Shown here in pieces: positions 45,246 through 57,416 of a stretch of 64,000 nt of DNA. The notes beneath the pieces are model-generated. The model was not told the origin of the DNA. It made no database searches and was given only the letters and a program-made list of their open reading frames with translations. The stretch's first letter is position 1. Each line of letters opens with the position of its first letter. Source of the DNA: Epichloe hybrida. Lineage: Eukaryota; Ascomycota; Sordariomycetes; Hypocreales; Clavicipitaceae. Location: positions 213,359 to 277,358 of the forward strand of contig JAFEKR010000052.1 in the NCBI GenBank assembly GCA_019022495.1, given 5' to 3'. The position numbers and the translations under genes are program-made.

Positions 45246-45714
45246 CTGTCCCTTGGCGATGTACTTTATTCTCTTTCATTATCCACGCCTCCATGTACAG
45301 AGGATAGAGGAAGTCGTGTGTGTATATGTGACTTATCTTGGGCATGGCGTTGTGGTGTTGGCGGGCCTCTATCTCTGGCAAAGACAAATTGTCAGGCGTA
45401 CTTTGATGTAGCATAATTTCGATGGATATATTTCAGTTGTCGATTTCGGCTCCGGGAAATATATAGGTATGGCCAAGGTGGTGGCGTTGCGGCCCTGATG
45501 ATGGAGTTGATTTGAGAGGGTAGCATGAGCCAACTTGCAGGATTAAGCAAGCTTAGCTGCCTAGGTACTAAAGATACCCCCCATACTCCGTACAACTCGC
45601 ATTTAAAATTATGTATTGGTTAGCAGCGACTCAGAACCTTTTAAATGCGCATTCGCGAAAACGCACGGTTTCCGTTGCAGACGAGCTCAATGCAGAGCGC
45701 TAAGTCGTCTGCTT

Positions 45715-45759
<45 letters not shown>

Positions 45760-46357
45760 CCCCACCAAGGTTTGCATCTACACCATAGGTGAACTTGAGC
45801 TTTACAAGGTATAGAGTTAAGAGCCGTAGAACGCCACAAAATGCGGAAGCAGCACGCAGACACGATATGATTCATGCCACGCCCCATTTTTCTGGTTTTC
45901 GCCCGGCAAGACATCGGCCCACTTCTGCTTGTGTCCGGCAATTCGATGTGGCCCGCCACAAGCAAGCAAGCTCGCGAAATCGCATCTCGAACCCAACTTC
46001 CCCCAAACCACGTCACGAGGTGCCTACATAAATAAGTCTTTGCCGCCAGCCCGCCGCCAGCCCGCCCATCTCTCTCTTGCAGCTGAAGCTGCCACGCCAA
46101 GAAGGGTTGGATCGTGTCTCGCTGAATATCCATAGAGTCGATCCGTTGACCCTCCCAAGCCGACAGACCTCATACAACACCCTCTTCGATGGTCGACGCC
46201 CTTCTCTCTTCTCATGCGCGCAACCGATTCATTGCGGTTCTACCCTTCTTCGAATGCCTCTGTGACGAACCAGTTCAGGACGCTCGCCTAGGCGAGGCAT
46301 CTGAAGACTGAGCGCGCAGTACACTGCGTGAGCAAGAAATCAAGAAATTGCGGCGTC
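45246..46357. other. Intergenic region with CT microsatellite
   Basis: 1.1 kb before TAF2, with a TACTCCGTA motif (45584-45592) and (CT)18 at 45717-45752. No gene supported. Confidence 0.5.
45717..45752. repeat. (CT)18 microsatellite
   Basis: Eighteen uninterrupted CT units followed by a T-run, about 600 bp upstream of the TAF2 start. Confidence 0.95.
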
Positions 46358-49300
46358 ATGTCGTTCCTCGACGATGCTGGACAGCACCCGTTGCTGGACG
46401 GCGATTACTTACCCCCTATCAAGGACGATCCGGTCCAGGAATTTTTTGTCATTAAGCAGGAAGTTAACTTGGACGTGAACTTCCGCGAGAGACAAATTAG
46501 CGGCACCACCGATCTCTACATCGTCATCTTCTCCGACAAAATCGAAGATATCTGTCTCGATGCTGCAAATTGTGAGATTGACACCCGAAATGTAACGGTT
46601 ACAGAAATGAAAGAGGTGAATGGTGAGGTTGTTGAGGGCCAGAAACGCAAAGCCGCGACGGAGTACAATGATCCATACAAAAGACTCGTCCAGCCAGAGG
46701 GCTGGAATTTGAGAGCCGAACACCACGACATTCGCCGCTTAAGAGCCCGAAATGTCTTTCATAACCGAAAGAACGACGTCCCTGCCGAGAATAGAGAGAT
46801 CGAGGGTTGTACGCCGGTCTTTGGATCGTTGAGAATTGGTCTTCGTGGAGGGAAAGGGGATCCGGAGCGTCCAAAGCTGATTATTAGAAAGTCTTTGTCG
46901 AGTCTGGATTCGTTTGACAAGGGACATAAGCAATTCAAGGTCACGATACCTTTTCTGAACAAGAATCCCCGCGATGGCTTGCATTTCGTTGGAGTGGATG
47001 CGCTGGATAATCGATTCACACATGTGTATACCCGTCACTCGATACAACCTGGCACAGCCTCTTGTATATTTCCCTGCGTCGACGATCATGGTGCGCGATG
47101 CGATTGGAGGATATCTGTCAAATTCCCTCGGACTCTTGGAGACGCGCTTGAGCAAGCACTAGCTACCCAGAAAGAGGCTGCTGTGAACGGTGCCGACAAA
47201 TCGCGCGACTACCATGAACGCTCAATGAGATTGGCAGAGGAAGACAAGCTGAGAGAAATGACTGCTGTCTGCTCTGGCTTCTTGATGGAGGAGTCTGTTG
47301 ACCCGCACAATGATCGCAAGAAGATTATGACTTTTGAGCCGGAGAAGAAGGCGTCAGTGCAGAAGCTAGGTCTCGCGGTTGGCCCTTTCGAGCACATCGA
47401 CCTATCGTCCGAATTTCGAACCGAGGAAGACGAGGTCAAGCTTGGCATGAGCGCCCTCAAAGTTCATGCTTACTGTCTACCGAACCGTGGCGACTGGGTG
47501 AGGAACACCGCGGCAGCTTTGACAATGGCAGCCGACTTCTTCACATATACGTTTGCCAAGTATCCCTTCGGCAACTTCAAAGTTTGTTTCTTGGATGATA
47601 TGGTGCAAGATACCGTGTCACTACATTCTTTGGCGCTCATAAGCAATCGCTTACTGTATCCGGAAGAGGTCATCGACACAGAAATCGAGACCACCAGAAA
47701 GATTGTGTTCACAATGACGTATCAGTGGATCGGCATCAACGTAATACCCAATACTCGGAATGATCTGTGGCTTGTGCTTGGCATAGCTCACTACATGACG
47801 GATCTCTTCATGAAGAAGCTCTGCGGCAATAATGAGCATCGATTTCGCATGAAAACCATGTCAGACAGGCTGGTCAAGGCCGATGTTAACCGCCCGTCAT
47901 TATTCGATCTCGGCCCAAACCTGCACCTGGGGGACTTTGAAATGGAATTCATGGAACTGAAAGCGCCTGTTGTCCTCTTCATACTCGACAAGCGCATGAT
48001 CAAGGCCTCTGGCGGTCATGGCCTGACGAGGATTTTGCAAAAGTTCTTGACCAAAGCGCAGATTGAAGGCAGTGATCGATCAACAATCCTTGAGACGGAG
48101 AAATTCAGAGCCATCTGTGAAAAGGGATCACGATATAGGCTCGAGACATTCTGGAAGGAATGGGTGTATAATTCAGGCTGCCCTAGGTTCGACGTCAAGG
48201 CAAAATTCAACAAGAAGAGACTTTGTGTGGAATTGACTCTTAATCAAATTCAGCACCAGGTGGCGAAGAAAGCGTCGGGCTTGGAAAAGGATGATTTTTT
48301 ACGAGTTGTCAAAGAGCGACGGGCGGATCTGAAGCTTGGCGAGATGCAGCCCCTTTTCACTGGACCTATGACGGTGAGAATTCACGAGGCTGACGGCACG
48401 CCGTATGAGCACATTCTGGAAATTCGCGAGGACGCAACAAGGTCGACGAAATTTGAAATCCCCTACAACACAAAATACAAGCGATTAAAGCGAACTCGAC
48501 GTATGAAGGAGAAACATAGCGCCGGTGCGAGCATGGAGATTACGGAAAATCCAGCAGACGATGCCCTGTTGTATTGCCTTGGGGATGTCCTGCAAGGTCC
48601 AGATGATCTGAGAGACTGGGAGCTGATTGAGTGGGACCCTGAGACAGAAAGAAAGATGGACCAAGAATCTTATGAATGGATTCGTGTTGACGCGGACTTC
48701 GAATGGGCTTGTGATATGAAACGCAGCCTCGAGCCGTACATGTACGTCTCTCAGCTTCAACAAGATAGAGATGTCGTGGCACAACAAGATGCCATGTTGT
48801 ACCTGACTCAAGGGCCGTTGCATCCCATTGCGTCTGGCTTTCTTGTGCGGACCTTGATTGACCGTCGATACTTCCACGGTATCCGGACTATGGCCGCGGA
48901 AGCGCTACCCCGACAATCCAATATCAAAGACATACCGCTCCTTGGGTTAAGGCAACTAATGAGGGCATTCCGAGAGATGTTCTGCTACGAGCAAACAAAT
49001 CAGCCTCGTCCGAACGATTTTACCGATAAAAAGCAATATCAAGTCAGGCGTGCAGTCATCAAGGCAATTGCCCAAGTGCGAGACCACACATACCGTTGTC
49101 CGGTAGAGGCTCGCCGCTTCATTCTGGATCAGCTGCTATTCAACAATAACGAAGACAACCCCTATTCGGATCACTTTTACATCGCGACGTTGGTGGAAGT
49201 ACTGGCAACATCACTAATCCCTTCCAAGAAAGATGACTGGCTTTCTCGCCAAAGCAAAGCGCCGGATGATGAAGAAAGCAAGTTTCTTGAAGAAGCCGTG

Positions 49301-50773
49301 GAGCAGATTGAGCGCGTACTTCGACGCGACGAGTGGACCAATTCTTATCAAAATGTTTGGACAATCGCTGGGCTTGACGCCAAACAGCGACTCATGAAAG
49401 CTGAGGTCATACCCAAAAGTTATTCCGAATTTGGACAGTATTTGCTCGATGGAACTCGCGATTTGATTCGAATCAAGTGTTTCGAGGCGCTGGTTGATTT
49501 AGGCGCTCTCATGGACCCGACCTTTTTCACTTTTCTTTTGTATGCGCTCATGACGGACAAATCCCCCTTTGTGCGCAACAAGCTTATCCAGGCCGTGGCG
49601 AGCGGCCTGGCAGCCATCGCTTTCGGAGAGCACACCAAGGTCGTTAAGAACGAAGCCTCCCTTGAAGAGGCTGAAGATGCACTTCTTTTGGTGCAGGATA
49701 GTGCTCAGGAGATCGAGGCACGCAAGGAGATGTTTGCTCGCAAGGAGAATCTGGATGCTGCTCTCAAGGCTCTACGGAAGGAGATGGATGAGACTTATTC
49801 GGGAGACGAGAGGCACTACAGCACTGCCATGCGGAAGGCATTAGACCACGTCAGTCTTGGGCGGAGTGAGGTTGACAACTTGCTTGATCTTGCAGCCATG
49901 ATGTTTGAGGAGGCAGGCAGCTGGGTGCTAACCCTCGCTTTGCCAAAAGCTTGGAGAGCAGAACGACCCGCTCAGAAGTTAGCCGACAGACTCCTTGTTA
50001 ATTTCAAGGCATACTATAAGACAAAGCCAAAGAACCCTCTACCATCAGCCCCCATACCCTTGGGCCCGCCTCAAACAACGCCACTATCACCACTACCATC
50101 AATACCGCCACCACCGCTACCGCCACCACCACCACCACCACCCCCACGAACCTCGTCAATTAAAATCAATACCAAGGCTTCTAGCATACCACAACGTCCT
50201 AACCCAGTGCCTTTGAGGAGCGAAACAGACACCATTTACGCCTCCCCCGCACCGCAAACGAACGGTACACCGATCAAGTCCATCTCGATTCCCAAGCGTC
50301 CTCGCCCGGAAAATGAGCAGGCAACAACACCTGCGCCTAAGCGGCCTAAGACAGAGTCATCGAGTTTTAGCGGTGACAAGATATCAAAAAGGCGACGAGT
50401 TGTCACATTGAAGACGCATAATCCTAAGCGCCTTGCCCTGATTCTTGGGGTGCCCTCGGAGACTTCTTCTAGCTTTAGGACAGCCCTGCCAACAGGGGGA
50501 CCCAAGGAGTCCTTGCCTGGAAACGTAAAGGATAGTATCGTTGCCAAAGCAAGAAAGCCTCTTCCAACTGGTGACACGGCTCGGAAGCCGTTGCCAGGCA
50601 GCAGCGCGTCCCCTGTTCCTCACTCGACGCCCAAAGTCTCCATTGATACCAGGATCGCCACCCCAGCTGCTAATGGCGCCGGGAGTGTTGGCAATCCGCC
50701 GGGCAGCGGCACACCCGTCAGTGCTCGGCCAAAGATTAAAATCATCCGGAAGCCGCAGCCTCCCACGTCCTAG
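46358..50773 (+). CDS. TAF2: TFIID subunit TAF2 (TSM1)
   Basis: A single open frame of 1471 residues from the ATG at 46358 (the in-frame extension begins with GTG). The N-terminal part has the M1-aminopeptidase-like fold typical of TAF2: FFVIKQEVNLDVNFRERQISGTTDLYI, FVGVDALDNRFTHVYTRHSIQPGTASCIFPCVDDHGARCDW, LDDMVQDTVSLHSLALISNRLLYP, QWIGINVIPNTRNDLWLVLGIAHYMTDLF. The zinc-binding HExxH of real aminopeptidases is absent, as expected of TAF2. A helical repeat region follows (ARRFILDQLLFNNNEDNPYSD), then a Pro-rich tract (P-runs near residue 1260) and a basic, probably nuclear-localising tail (KRPKTESS, SKRRRV). Role: TFIID component binding the initiator region of promoters. It lies next to the SAS4-domain and SIN3 genes, all on the same strand. 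Confidence 0.95.
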   Translation: MSFLDDAGQHPLLDGDYLPPIKDDPVQEFFVIKQEVNLDVNFRERQISGTTDLYIVIFSDKIEDICLDAANCEIDTRNVTVTEMKEVNGEVVEGQKRKAATEYNDPYKRLVQPEGWNLRAEHHDIRRLRARNVFHNRKNDVPAENREIEGCTPVFGSLRIGLRGGKGDPERPKLIIRKSLSSLDSFDKGHKQFKVTIPFLNKNPRDGLHFVGVDALDNRFTHVYTRHSIQPGTASCIFPCVDDHGARCDWRISVKFPRTLGDALEQALATQKEAAVNGADKSRDYHERSMRLAEEDKLREMTAVCSGFLMEESVDPHNDRKKIMTFEPEKKASVQKLGLAVGPFEHIDLSSEFRTEEDEVKLGMSALKVHAYCLPNRGDWVRNTAAALTMAADFFTYTFAKYPFGNFKVCFLDDMVQDTVSLHSLALISNRLLYPEEVIDTEIETTRKIVFTMTYQWIGINVIPNTRNDLWLVLGIAHYMTDLFMKKLCGNNEHRFRMKTMSDRLVKADVNRPSLFDLGPNLHLGDFEMEFMELKAPVVLFILDKRMIKASGGHGLTRILQKFLTKAQIEGSDRSTILETEKFRAICEKGSRYRLETFWKEWVYNSGCPRFDVKAKFNKKRLCVELTLNQIQHQVAKKASGLEKDDFLRVVKERRADLKLGEMQPLFTGPMTVRIHEADGTPYEHILEIREDATRSTKFEIPYNTKYKRLKRTRRMKEKHSAGASMEITENPADDALLYCLGDVLQGPDDLRDWELIEWDPETERKMDQESYEWIRVDADFEWACDMKRSLEPYMYVSQLQQDRDVVAQQDAMLYLTQGPLHPIASGFLVRTLIDRRYFHGIRTMAAEALPRQSNIKDIPLLGLRQLMRAFREMFCYEQTNQPRPNDFTDKKQYQVRRAVIKAIAQVRDHTYRCPVEARRFILDQLLFNNNEDNPYSDHFYIATLVEVLATSLIPSKKDDWLSRQSKAPDDEESKFLEEAVEQIERVLRRDEWTNSYQNVWTIAGLDAKQRLMKAEVIPKSYSEFGQYLLDGTRDLIRIKCFEALVDLGALMDPTFFTFLLYALMTDKSPFVRNKLIQAVASGLAAIAFGEHTKVVKNEASLEEAEDALLLVQDSAQEIEARKEMFARKENLDAALKALRKEMDETYSGDERHYSTAMRKALDHVSLGRSEVDNLLDLAAMMFEEAGSWVLTLALPKAWRAERPAQKLADRLLVNFKAYYKTKPKNPLPSAPIPLGPPQTTPLSPLPSIPPPPLPPPPPPPPPRTSSIKINTKASSIPQRPNPVPLRSETDTIYASPAPQTNGTPIKSISIPKRPRPENEQATTPAPKRPKTESSSFSGDKISKRRRVVTLKTHNPKRLALILGVPSETSSSFRTALPTGGPKESLPGNVKDSIVAKARKPLPTGDTARKPLPGSSASPVPHSTPKVSIDTRIATPAANGAGSVGNPPGSGTPVSARPKIKIIRKPQPPTS

Positions 50774-51796
50774 GCAGACGCAACAAGCGAGCGACAACTC
50801 TGAATAGGCAACCACGACGTTGAGCATGCATTGAAAGAGGGGCCGGGTATCAAGTCACTTCGGTATTGAAGCCGAGGAGGGGCTAGTCACGAAGCGAGGA
50901 TTCTGAGCTCAGTGTCTTACGGTCCTGCCTTGGAGGGAAAGGGCATGAAAGAGACCTAAGTACTGGGGCTGTGAATGGGAATGCGAAGGGGAAACGGTTC
51001 CTTCGGTACAACTTGCTCTACAACTCACCATCTCCTTTCTTGTTCTATGCTTGAAATTGTACTATATAGGGAGGACGCAGTGGAAAGCTGTTTTGGTTTG
51101 GGAACCACATGTGGAGTTTGAAGCCCCGAGCGGAGGAGGTTTAATGAAGTCATAATCACCCCAAAAGGGGTTTCGTGGTAAAAAGGTCAAAAAATTCCCT
51201 CCGAAAAAAAGGTGTGATGTCTGTGATATCTGTGGCTCATGTCCTCGCCTATGCTCTTCATTGGCCAGCCTCGTCAAAATGCCGATCCCGATAGAGCCCC
51301 ACGGTCTTATCTAATCGGCACGTGACGCGGAATGACCCGCGGGTGCGGTAGTGCAAGCAAGGCCCATTCACACATCTCGTCACCTTCTGCCACAAGGAGA
51401 GCTTCCCTTCCCAAGTTTGCACCAGCGACTTCGGTTTGCGTCGTCTTCGCAGCCCACCCATTTCTCTCTTCCACCTACACACGAAGCTTCTTTTGTCTCG
51501 TTTTATTTCCTTCAGACTCTTGGGAGTTTTTTTTTCGATCTTTAGTACTGGGCCATTTGCATCCATGTAGATGTCGCACCCGTCCAGGTGTGCCGACAAG
51601 TTGTAAGTCTTTTTTTTTTCCCTGACGCTGACTACCCAGCCAGCTGGCCGCGACCGACTGCGACTTGGAGAGAGACGCAGCATCGATGACGACCTGGGCC
51701 TGCGTCACTCCCTGAGAAGTGTATTGCTTCTGAATGAATGAGAATCAATGAGCGATCGTGGTTGTGCTGACGCAGAGGCCGCAGTTAGACACGAGC
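50774..51796. other. Intergenic / 5' UTR region upstream of SIN3
   Basis: 1.02 kb holding the TAF2 3' UTR and the SIN3 promoter and probable long 5' UTR. T-runs at about 51528 and 51612. A non-coding first SIN3 exon is possible (CAG/AGGCC near 51776) but not proven. Confidence 0.45.
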
Positions 51797-54700
51797 ATGA
51801 ATAACCAGCATCTCCACGGCCGTACCGGCGGTGCGCCCTACGACCGCGACATGGATGAGCGACACCGCGCCATACAGCAGCATGAAGATATGCGACGTGA
51901 CCAAGACCGAGAACGTGAACGCGAACGCGAACGCGAACGCGACCGAGAGAGAGAACAGGCCGATAGGTACCAGCAGTCAGGCCCTGGCGTCCCCCATCAA
52001 AGCAGTGCTGGTTCCATCCCCATTCACCAACCGGTCGCATCGAGGATCCCCGGCGCCATACACAGCCCTGGTGGTCTACTTGCGAACCATAGTGGCAATG
52101 CGCCTCCGTCGGCTGCTTCTCTTGGCGCATCGTCGGGAGCCATCAACTTTGGGGGGCCACTGCAACATGGTGGCGGTAACGGACAACAGGGAGGTGCTGG
52201 ATCGCAGCATCAGATATACGGTCCGATGAGCCACTCACAAGCGCCTCCGATTGCTTCGCAGCCTGCGACGAGCTCGGGAGGCCCTGGATTTGGGGCCGGC
52301 CCTCTCCAACAACAAGGCCAGCAGGATGCTCAGCGAGCAGCTAAAGGCGCCACTGCGGCAATCGTCGGCGTGACCCCTGGTGGGCATCAGATCCCAGGTG
52401 GGATCACGCAAGGTCAGCAACCTATTTTGAATGTGAGTTTGGTGACTTCTTATTTTCGTGATTCGACCGGGACAGAAGTGGTTGGTTGCTCGGGGAGAAG
52501 ACAAACTTGGAACTTGCGGAGGTTCCGGTCCGGATCGAGGGGGCTGGTGCGAAGTAGGAGCATCTGAGGATGTGCGCGCTCATTCCAACATCAGTTGCTC
52601 TTTACTTTGTTTGTCCTACTCATTTCAAGTCTGTACCGGTCCTTTCGTCGCCATCGCTGCCACGCTTGTATGTGGATGATATTCCTGGATCCCGGCTTGA
52701 CGCATGGATCAGTTCTTTAGTGAGATGGAGCAGGGAGAGCTTGAGCAGGGTGTTTGGGGCAGATGGCGGCCCGGGTTCGCGGTGTTCGTAGTCGGAATCT
52801 TCGAAACCGTCCTGGCTAGCGGCCATCACGCCCATCAACTTTGGGACCATGACGCTAGTCTTTGGCCAGTCTATTTCGCTCTCACCATACAAGCCGCATC
52901 CATATTCTGAATATGCAAACATGCTTCCATTATCAACGCTAATATGACTTCGCAGGACGCCTTGACCTACTTGGATCAAGTCAAGGTTCAGTTTCACGAC
53001 CAGCCTGATGTCTATAACCGATTCTTGGATATCATGAAGGATTTCAAGAGTCAAGCGTATGTTCCACGGTCACGGTGTCTTGACAGTTTTTGAATCCTGT
53101 CATATACTGACACTTGGCTAGAATTGACACACCGGGCGTCATCAACCGCGTTTCCGAACTCTTTGCCGGCCACCCCAACTTAATTCAAGGGTTCAACACT
53201 TTTCTACCTCCAGGGTACAGAATAGAATGTGGTGCCGGGAACGATCCGAATACGATTAGAGTGACGACACCCATGGGCACCACCGTACAGTCCATTGCAG
53301 GCCGTGGCCCAGACGGACACGGGGCCCCCCCTGGCCAGCCTTTGTTCCCAGAACGTGGCGGTCAGTGGCAGCAGCAGCAGCAGCGCTCTCAGCACAGCAT
53401 CGAAAGCCCAGAGGCAAACTTTAGTACCCCTGCCCAGAATGGCGCCAGTCTGTTTGTCCAAGCTGCCGCTCAAAGTGCCGCTTTCGATGCAGTTAATTCG
53501 GCGCAGAGAAGCGTAAATCAGGGGTCATCGGGAAGCGCAAACGCCTCGGGCGCTCGACAGACCCCAGTTCCGACATCTGCCTCGGGCGGAGCAAACGCTG
53601 GTGCTGGCACCCAAGCAAACATGGAACGGCGGGGTCCTGTTGAATTCAACCATGCCATTAGCTATGTCAACAAGATCAAAAACCGATTTCAGGATAAGCC
53701 AGAGATATACAAGCAGTTCCTCGAGATACTGCAAACATATCAGCGGGAACAGAAGCCCATTCAGGACGTGTACGCTCAGGTCACAACACTCTTTAACGCT
53801 GCCCCGGATCTGCTGGAAGACTTCAAGCAATTTCTCCCCGAATCTGCCGGACAAGCCAAAGCCACCCCTGGTCGCGGCGAGGAAGGAACTCCTGCTGGCA
53901 CCAGTCACACTCCTCAGCCTGGCGGCCAGAAGATGCCGCCTCTCGGTAGTTTTGCTCCGCCTCCAAGTGCTAGCAAGGACAATAAGAAACGTCCACGAGG
54001 CGATAAGCAGGCTTTACCTGCCGAACCTGCCGTTCCCGATGCCAGCACAGTAAACAGACTCGCACAAAGCACTGTCAACGGCAGTAATAGCAAAAGACCG
54101 AAGATCAGTCACGCAAGGGCCACTGGTGGTGACCTGTCTGTCATCGAGCCCACGCTCACTCCTGTGATGCCTGAGCCATATCCTCCCCGCTCGTCTGTGA
54201 CATCCAACCAAGAAGAAATTGCTTTCTTCGAGCGAGTCAAGAAATTCCTTAGCAATCGATCTTCCATGAATGAGTTCCTAAAGTTATGCAATCTGTTTAG
54301 TCAGAATATTATCGATCGGAACACCTTGTTTCACAAGGGTGCTTTATTTATTGGGGCTAACCCAGACCTGATGGCATTCTGGAAAACCTTTGTCGGCGTG
54401 GACTCGCAAGATGTCGTCATCGAAAACCAACCGGCCCCCCCGATCGAGAAATTATCATTGAGTAACTGCCGTGGCTACGGTCCTAGCTACAGGTTGTTGC
54501 CGAAGCGGGAGCGCCTCAAGCCCTGCAGTGGTAGAGACGAGCTGTGCAATTCAGTCTTGAACGATCAATGGGCATCCCATCCCACATGGGCCAGCGAGGA
54601 TTCTGGCTTTGTTGCCCATCGCAAGAACCAATTTGAAGAAGGACTTCACCGGATCGAGGAAGAACGCCATGACTACGACTTTAATATTGAGGCCAATTTG

Positions 54701-56818
54701 AAGTGCATTCAGCTTCTGGAGCCGATCGCCCAGCAAATGCTTGCCATGTCTTCCACCGAGAGGGAGGCTTTCCACATGCCTGCTGCCCTCGCTGGCCAGA
54801 GCACTTCGATATTCAAGCGCATTTGCAAGAAGATATATGGCGAGCGAGGTATCGACGTCGTAAACGACATGTACAGCCACCCCTTTGACGTGGTCCCCGT
54901 TCTTCTAGCTCGAATGAAACAGAAGGATGAGGAATGGCGCTTTTCGCAGCGTGAATGGGAGAAGGTATGGCATGCGCAGACGGAGAACATGCACCTGAAA
55001 AGTCTCGACCACATGGGCATCCTTGTTAAGTCCAATGATAAGAGGAACCTCACTGCCAAGCATCTTGTTGATGTCATCAAGACCAAGCATGAGGAGCAGC
55101 GCCGCGAACGCATCCACAAGGGTAAAGCACCTCGCCACCAACTGGTCTGGGACTTCAGCAACAAGGAGGTTGTTCTCGAGTTACTTCGCCTAATGATGCT
55201 GTACAGTATGCATAATGGTCAGCATAGCACCCAGGAAAAGGAGCGCATTCTTGACTTCCTGGAGACGTTTGTACCCGCATTCTTTGACCTACCAGAAGAG
55301 ATGTATCAGGATAAGCTTCCCAAGATGCAGCCTGACTCGGGTGAGGAAGAACTGGAGGATTCGACTCCTGCCGAACTGACCAATGGTCGTAGCCGCCGTA
55401 ATGGCAGGAAGGGTGATCTTCTCAGAGGTGTGCTGGACCCCGGACGCAACGGCAGCAAGCCCAGGAGTCAGAAGGAGGATAGCGCAGCATCAGGGAGCAA
55501 AGAAACCACACCTGACGTCACTTCGGCCAATGAAGAAGACATGGCCGATGCTCCCGAGGAGGCCATTGTCCCAGAAGTCTCGAATGAACGCTGGATGCCA
55601 ACCATACCCAAGCCTGTGGTTGTTGGTGGGGATAATGCTCTCCTCGATGAGGGTGGTGAGTTGAAGGCGGATGGTTTCTTCACTCGCCCTTGGTACAACT
55701 TCTTCTGCAACCAGACCATCTTCGTCTTTTTCAACATCTTCCAAACGCTCTACAAACGTTTACTGGACATCAAGGAGAGCAAAGCAATCGTGTCCGGGGC
55801 CATTGAACGTCTCCACAGGCCCAAGCCTGCCAGAGACATCGGCTTCACTGAGAATCACATGACGTTCTTTGAGCCCACGGACGACCCTGAAGCGTTCTGG
55901 CCCAAGACTGTTGAGTTGATTGAGGAGTATGTAACTGGTGACATTGATGAGAACAGATATCAAGATGTCTTGCGTCACTACTATCTCAAAAACGGCTGGA
56001 AGCTGTACACCATTCAAGACCTTCTCAAATCGCTATGCCGACTGGCGTTGACTTGCAGCAGCACTGATGCCAAGGAGAAAACGCCCGACCTGATCCACCA
56101 GTATCTCACAGGGCGGGAGAAGGAAGAGACAAGCTATCAGACTGAAATTTCGGCGAGAAAGTTTGCCGAGAAGTGCGTCAAGGACGGCGACATCTTTGTC
56201 ATTTGCTGGGTAAGTTGGAGCAGCGTCATCTCTACTTGTTTTCAATCAGTTGTACTAATGTCTGGTAAAAAAAAAAAAAAAAAGTTCCCCCAAAGCGCTG
56301 AAGCCACAGTACGTTGGCTGCAACGTGATGAGACGACATTCTACATGGATGAGATGCAAGTTCGTGAGCGTTGGCAGTATTACATCTCGTCATTTATTCG
56401 AGTTGAGCCAACGGAGGGCATCCCTCGATCCAGACTGCAAAAGGTGGTTCTCACTCGAAACTTGCCATCTGGGGATGCAGACTCGGATTCGGACGAAATT
56501 CCCAAGCCGCTCTCATACAGTGAGAATTTGACGACGAGCATCTGCCTGAAGAGTTCCAAGATGATCTGGGCCCCGGGAACGTCGGAATACTTCATCTACG
56601 ATAAATCTCCCAAGACTCAGGAAGAGCGAGAGCGTCGCGCCAAGTTCACCAGAGCACTGAGCGCTCACCGAGAAAGCAAGCTCCTGGAAACAATGGTGTA
56701 CAAACCTTGCTGGGCCAAGGACATGAGTCAAGAGGAAATCCAGGAAGAGAACAAGAAGTTCCGTAGATGGATGGATGACGGGGTAGCACCTCTTGGTGGA
56801 GATGTTGAAATGGATTGA
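51797..56818 (+). CDS. SIN3: Transcriptional corepressor SIN3
   Basis: Four exons: 51797-52432, 52956-53056, 53122-56209, 56285-56818, giving 1452 residues. The N-terminus is Gln/Gly/Ser-rich with an RERERER run. PAH1 (about 213-262: [21 protein letters not shown], then [17 protein letters not shown]), PAH2 (about 419-485: [22 protein letters not shown]), PAH3 (about 611-675: [20 protein letters not shown]) and the histone-deacetylase interaction domain ([29 protein letters not shown]) are all present, followed by the SIN3 C-terminal domain ([24 protein letters not shown]). Role: nuclear scaffold of the Rpd3 HDAC complexes. Intron 1 is long (523 nt). The last intron ends in 17 A then G, an unusual acceptor, but a TACTAAT branch site is present and frame requires it. 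Confidence 0.95.
56210..56284 (+). other. SIN3 last intron with poly(A) before the acceptor
   Basis: Donor GTAAGT at 56210, branch-site consensus TACTAAT at about 56252, then 17 A (56267-56283) and AAG acceptor ending at 56284. Splicing here joins FVICW to [16 protein letters not shown], restoring the SIN3 C-terminal domain. Fungal acceptors usually have pyrimidines before YAG. Confidence 0.75.
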
Positions 56819-57416
56819 GCCAAGGCAGCACATGGCAAACATGTGTTGATGATGACGGACTCGATGGACTTTTATCCCTTCCGAAAAGGGACGGAGATGC
56901 CAGTGGAATAGCCGGAGCATGGGAGTGTTTTTATACCAGGGATTTGTTTATTGACGCCATGTGTAATTTTCTGCCGCTGCGTAGTATCAAGGATGCCTAG
57001 CAATGGCGGGTCGGATGGGAATGCATTTGTAGTTTTATAGTTTACTTGTCGGCTGGTTTCTCAGAGCTCAGAGCAAGACTTGTTCATGCGTGGTTTGTGA
57101 TTTGGCGATGTGACTGACGGTGGAAAGAACCACCCACCCTAATCGCCCCTGACCCCCTTCCCTCGACCCTGCCCGACCAGAGGCCACAATTTAACCGCGC
57201 AACCTCTGGCTTCTTTGGCAAAATTTGATTCACGACCGAGCGACCACTTGAACACGATTTGCGCCTTCAAACGGATCCCGTACTCTGCGCGTGAACTGCC
57301 CGCCGCCCTGTGTCGGTGCTCCATGCGGCCATGTTGGTGGCAATCACGACAATCACGACAATTACCAGACACTACGGTCCGTAATCCACCACAAATCAAC
57401 ACCGCTACTCCGTACG
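56819..57416. other. Intergenic region SIN3 / glutaminyl-cyclase-like gene
   Basis: 598 bp with the SIN3 3' UTR and the promoter of the next gene. A TACTCCGTA (57406-57414) lies two bases before the next ATG. No gene supported. Confidence 0.5.
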
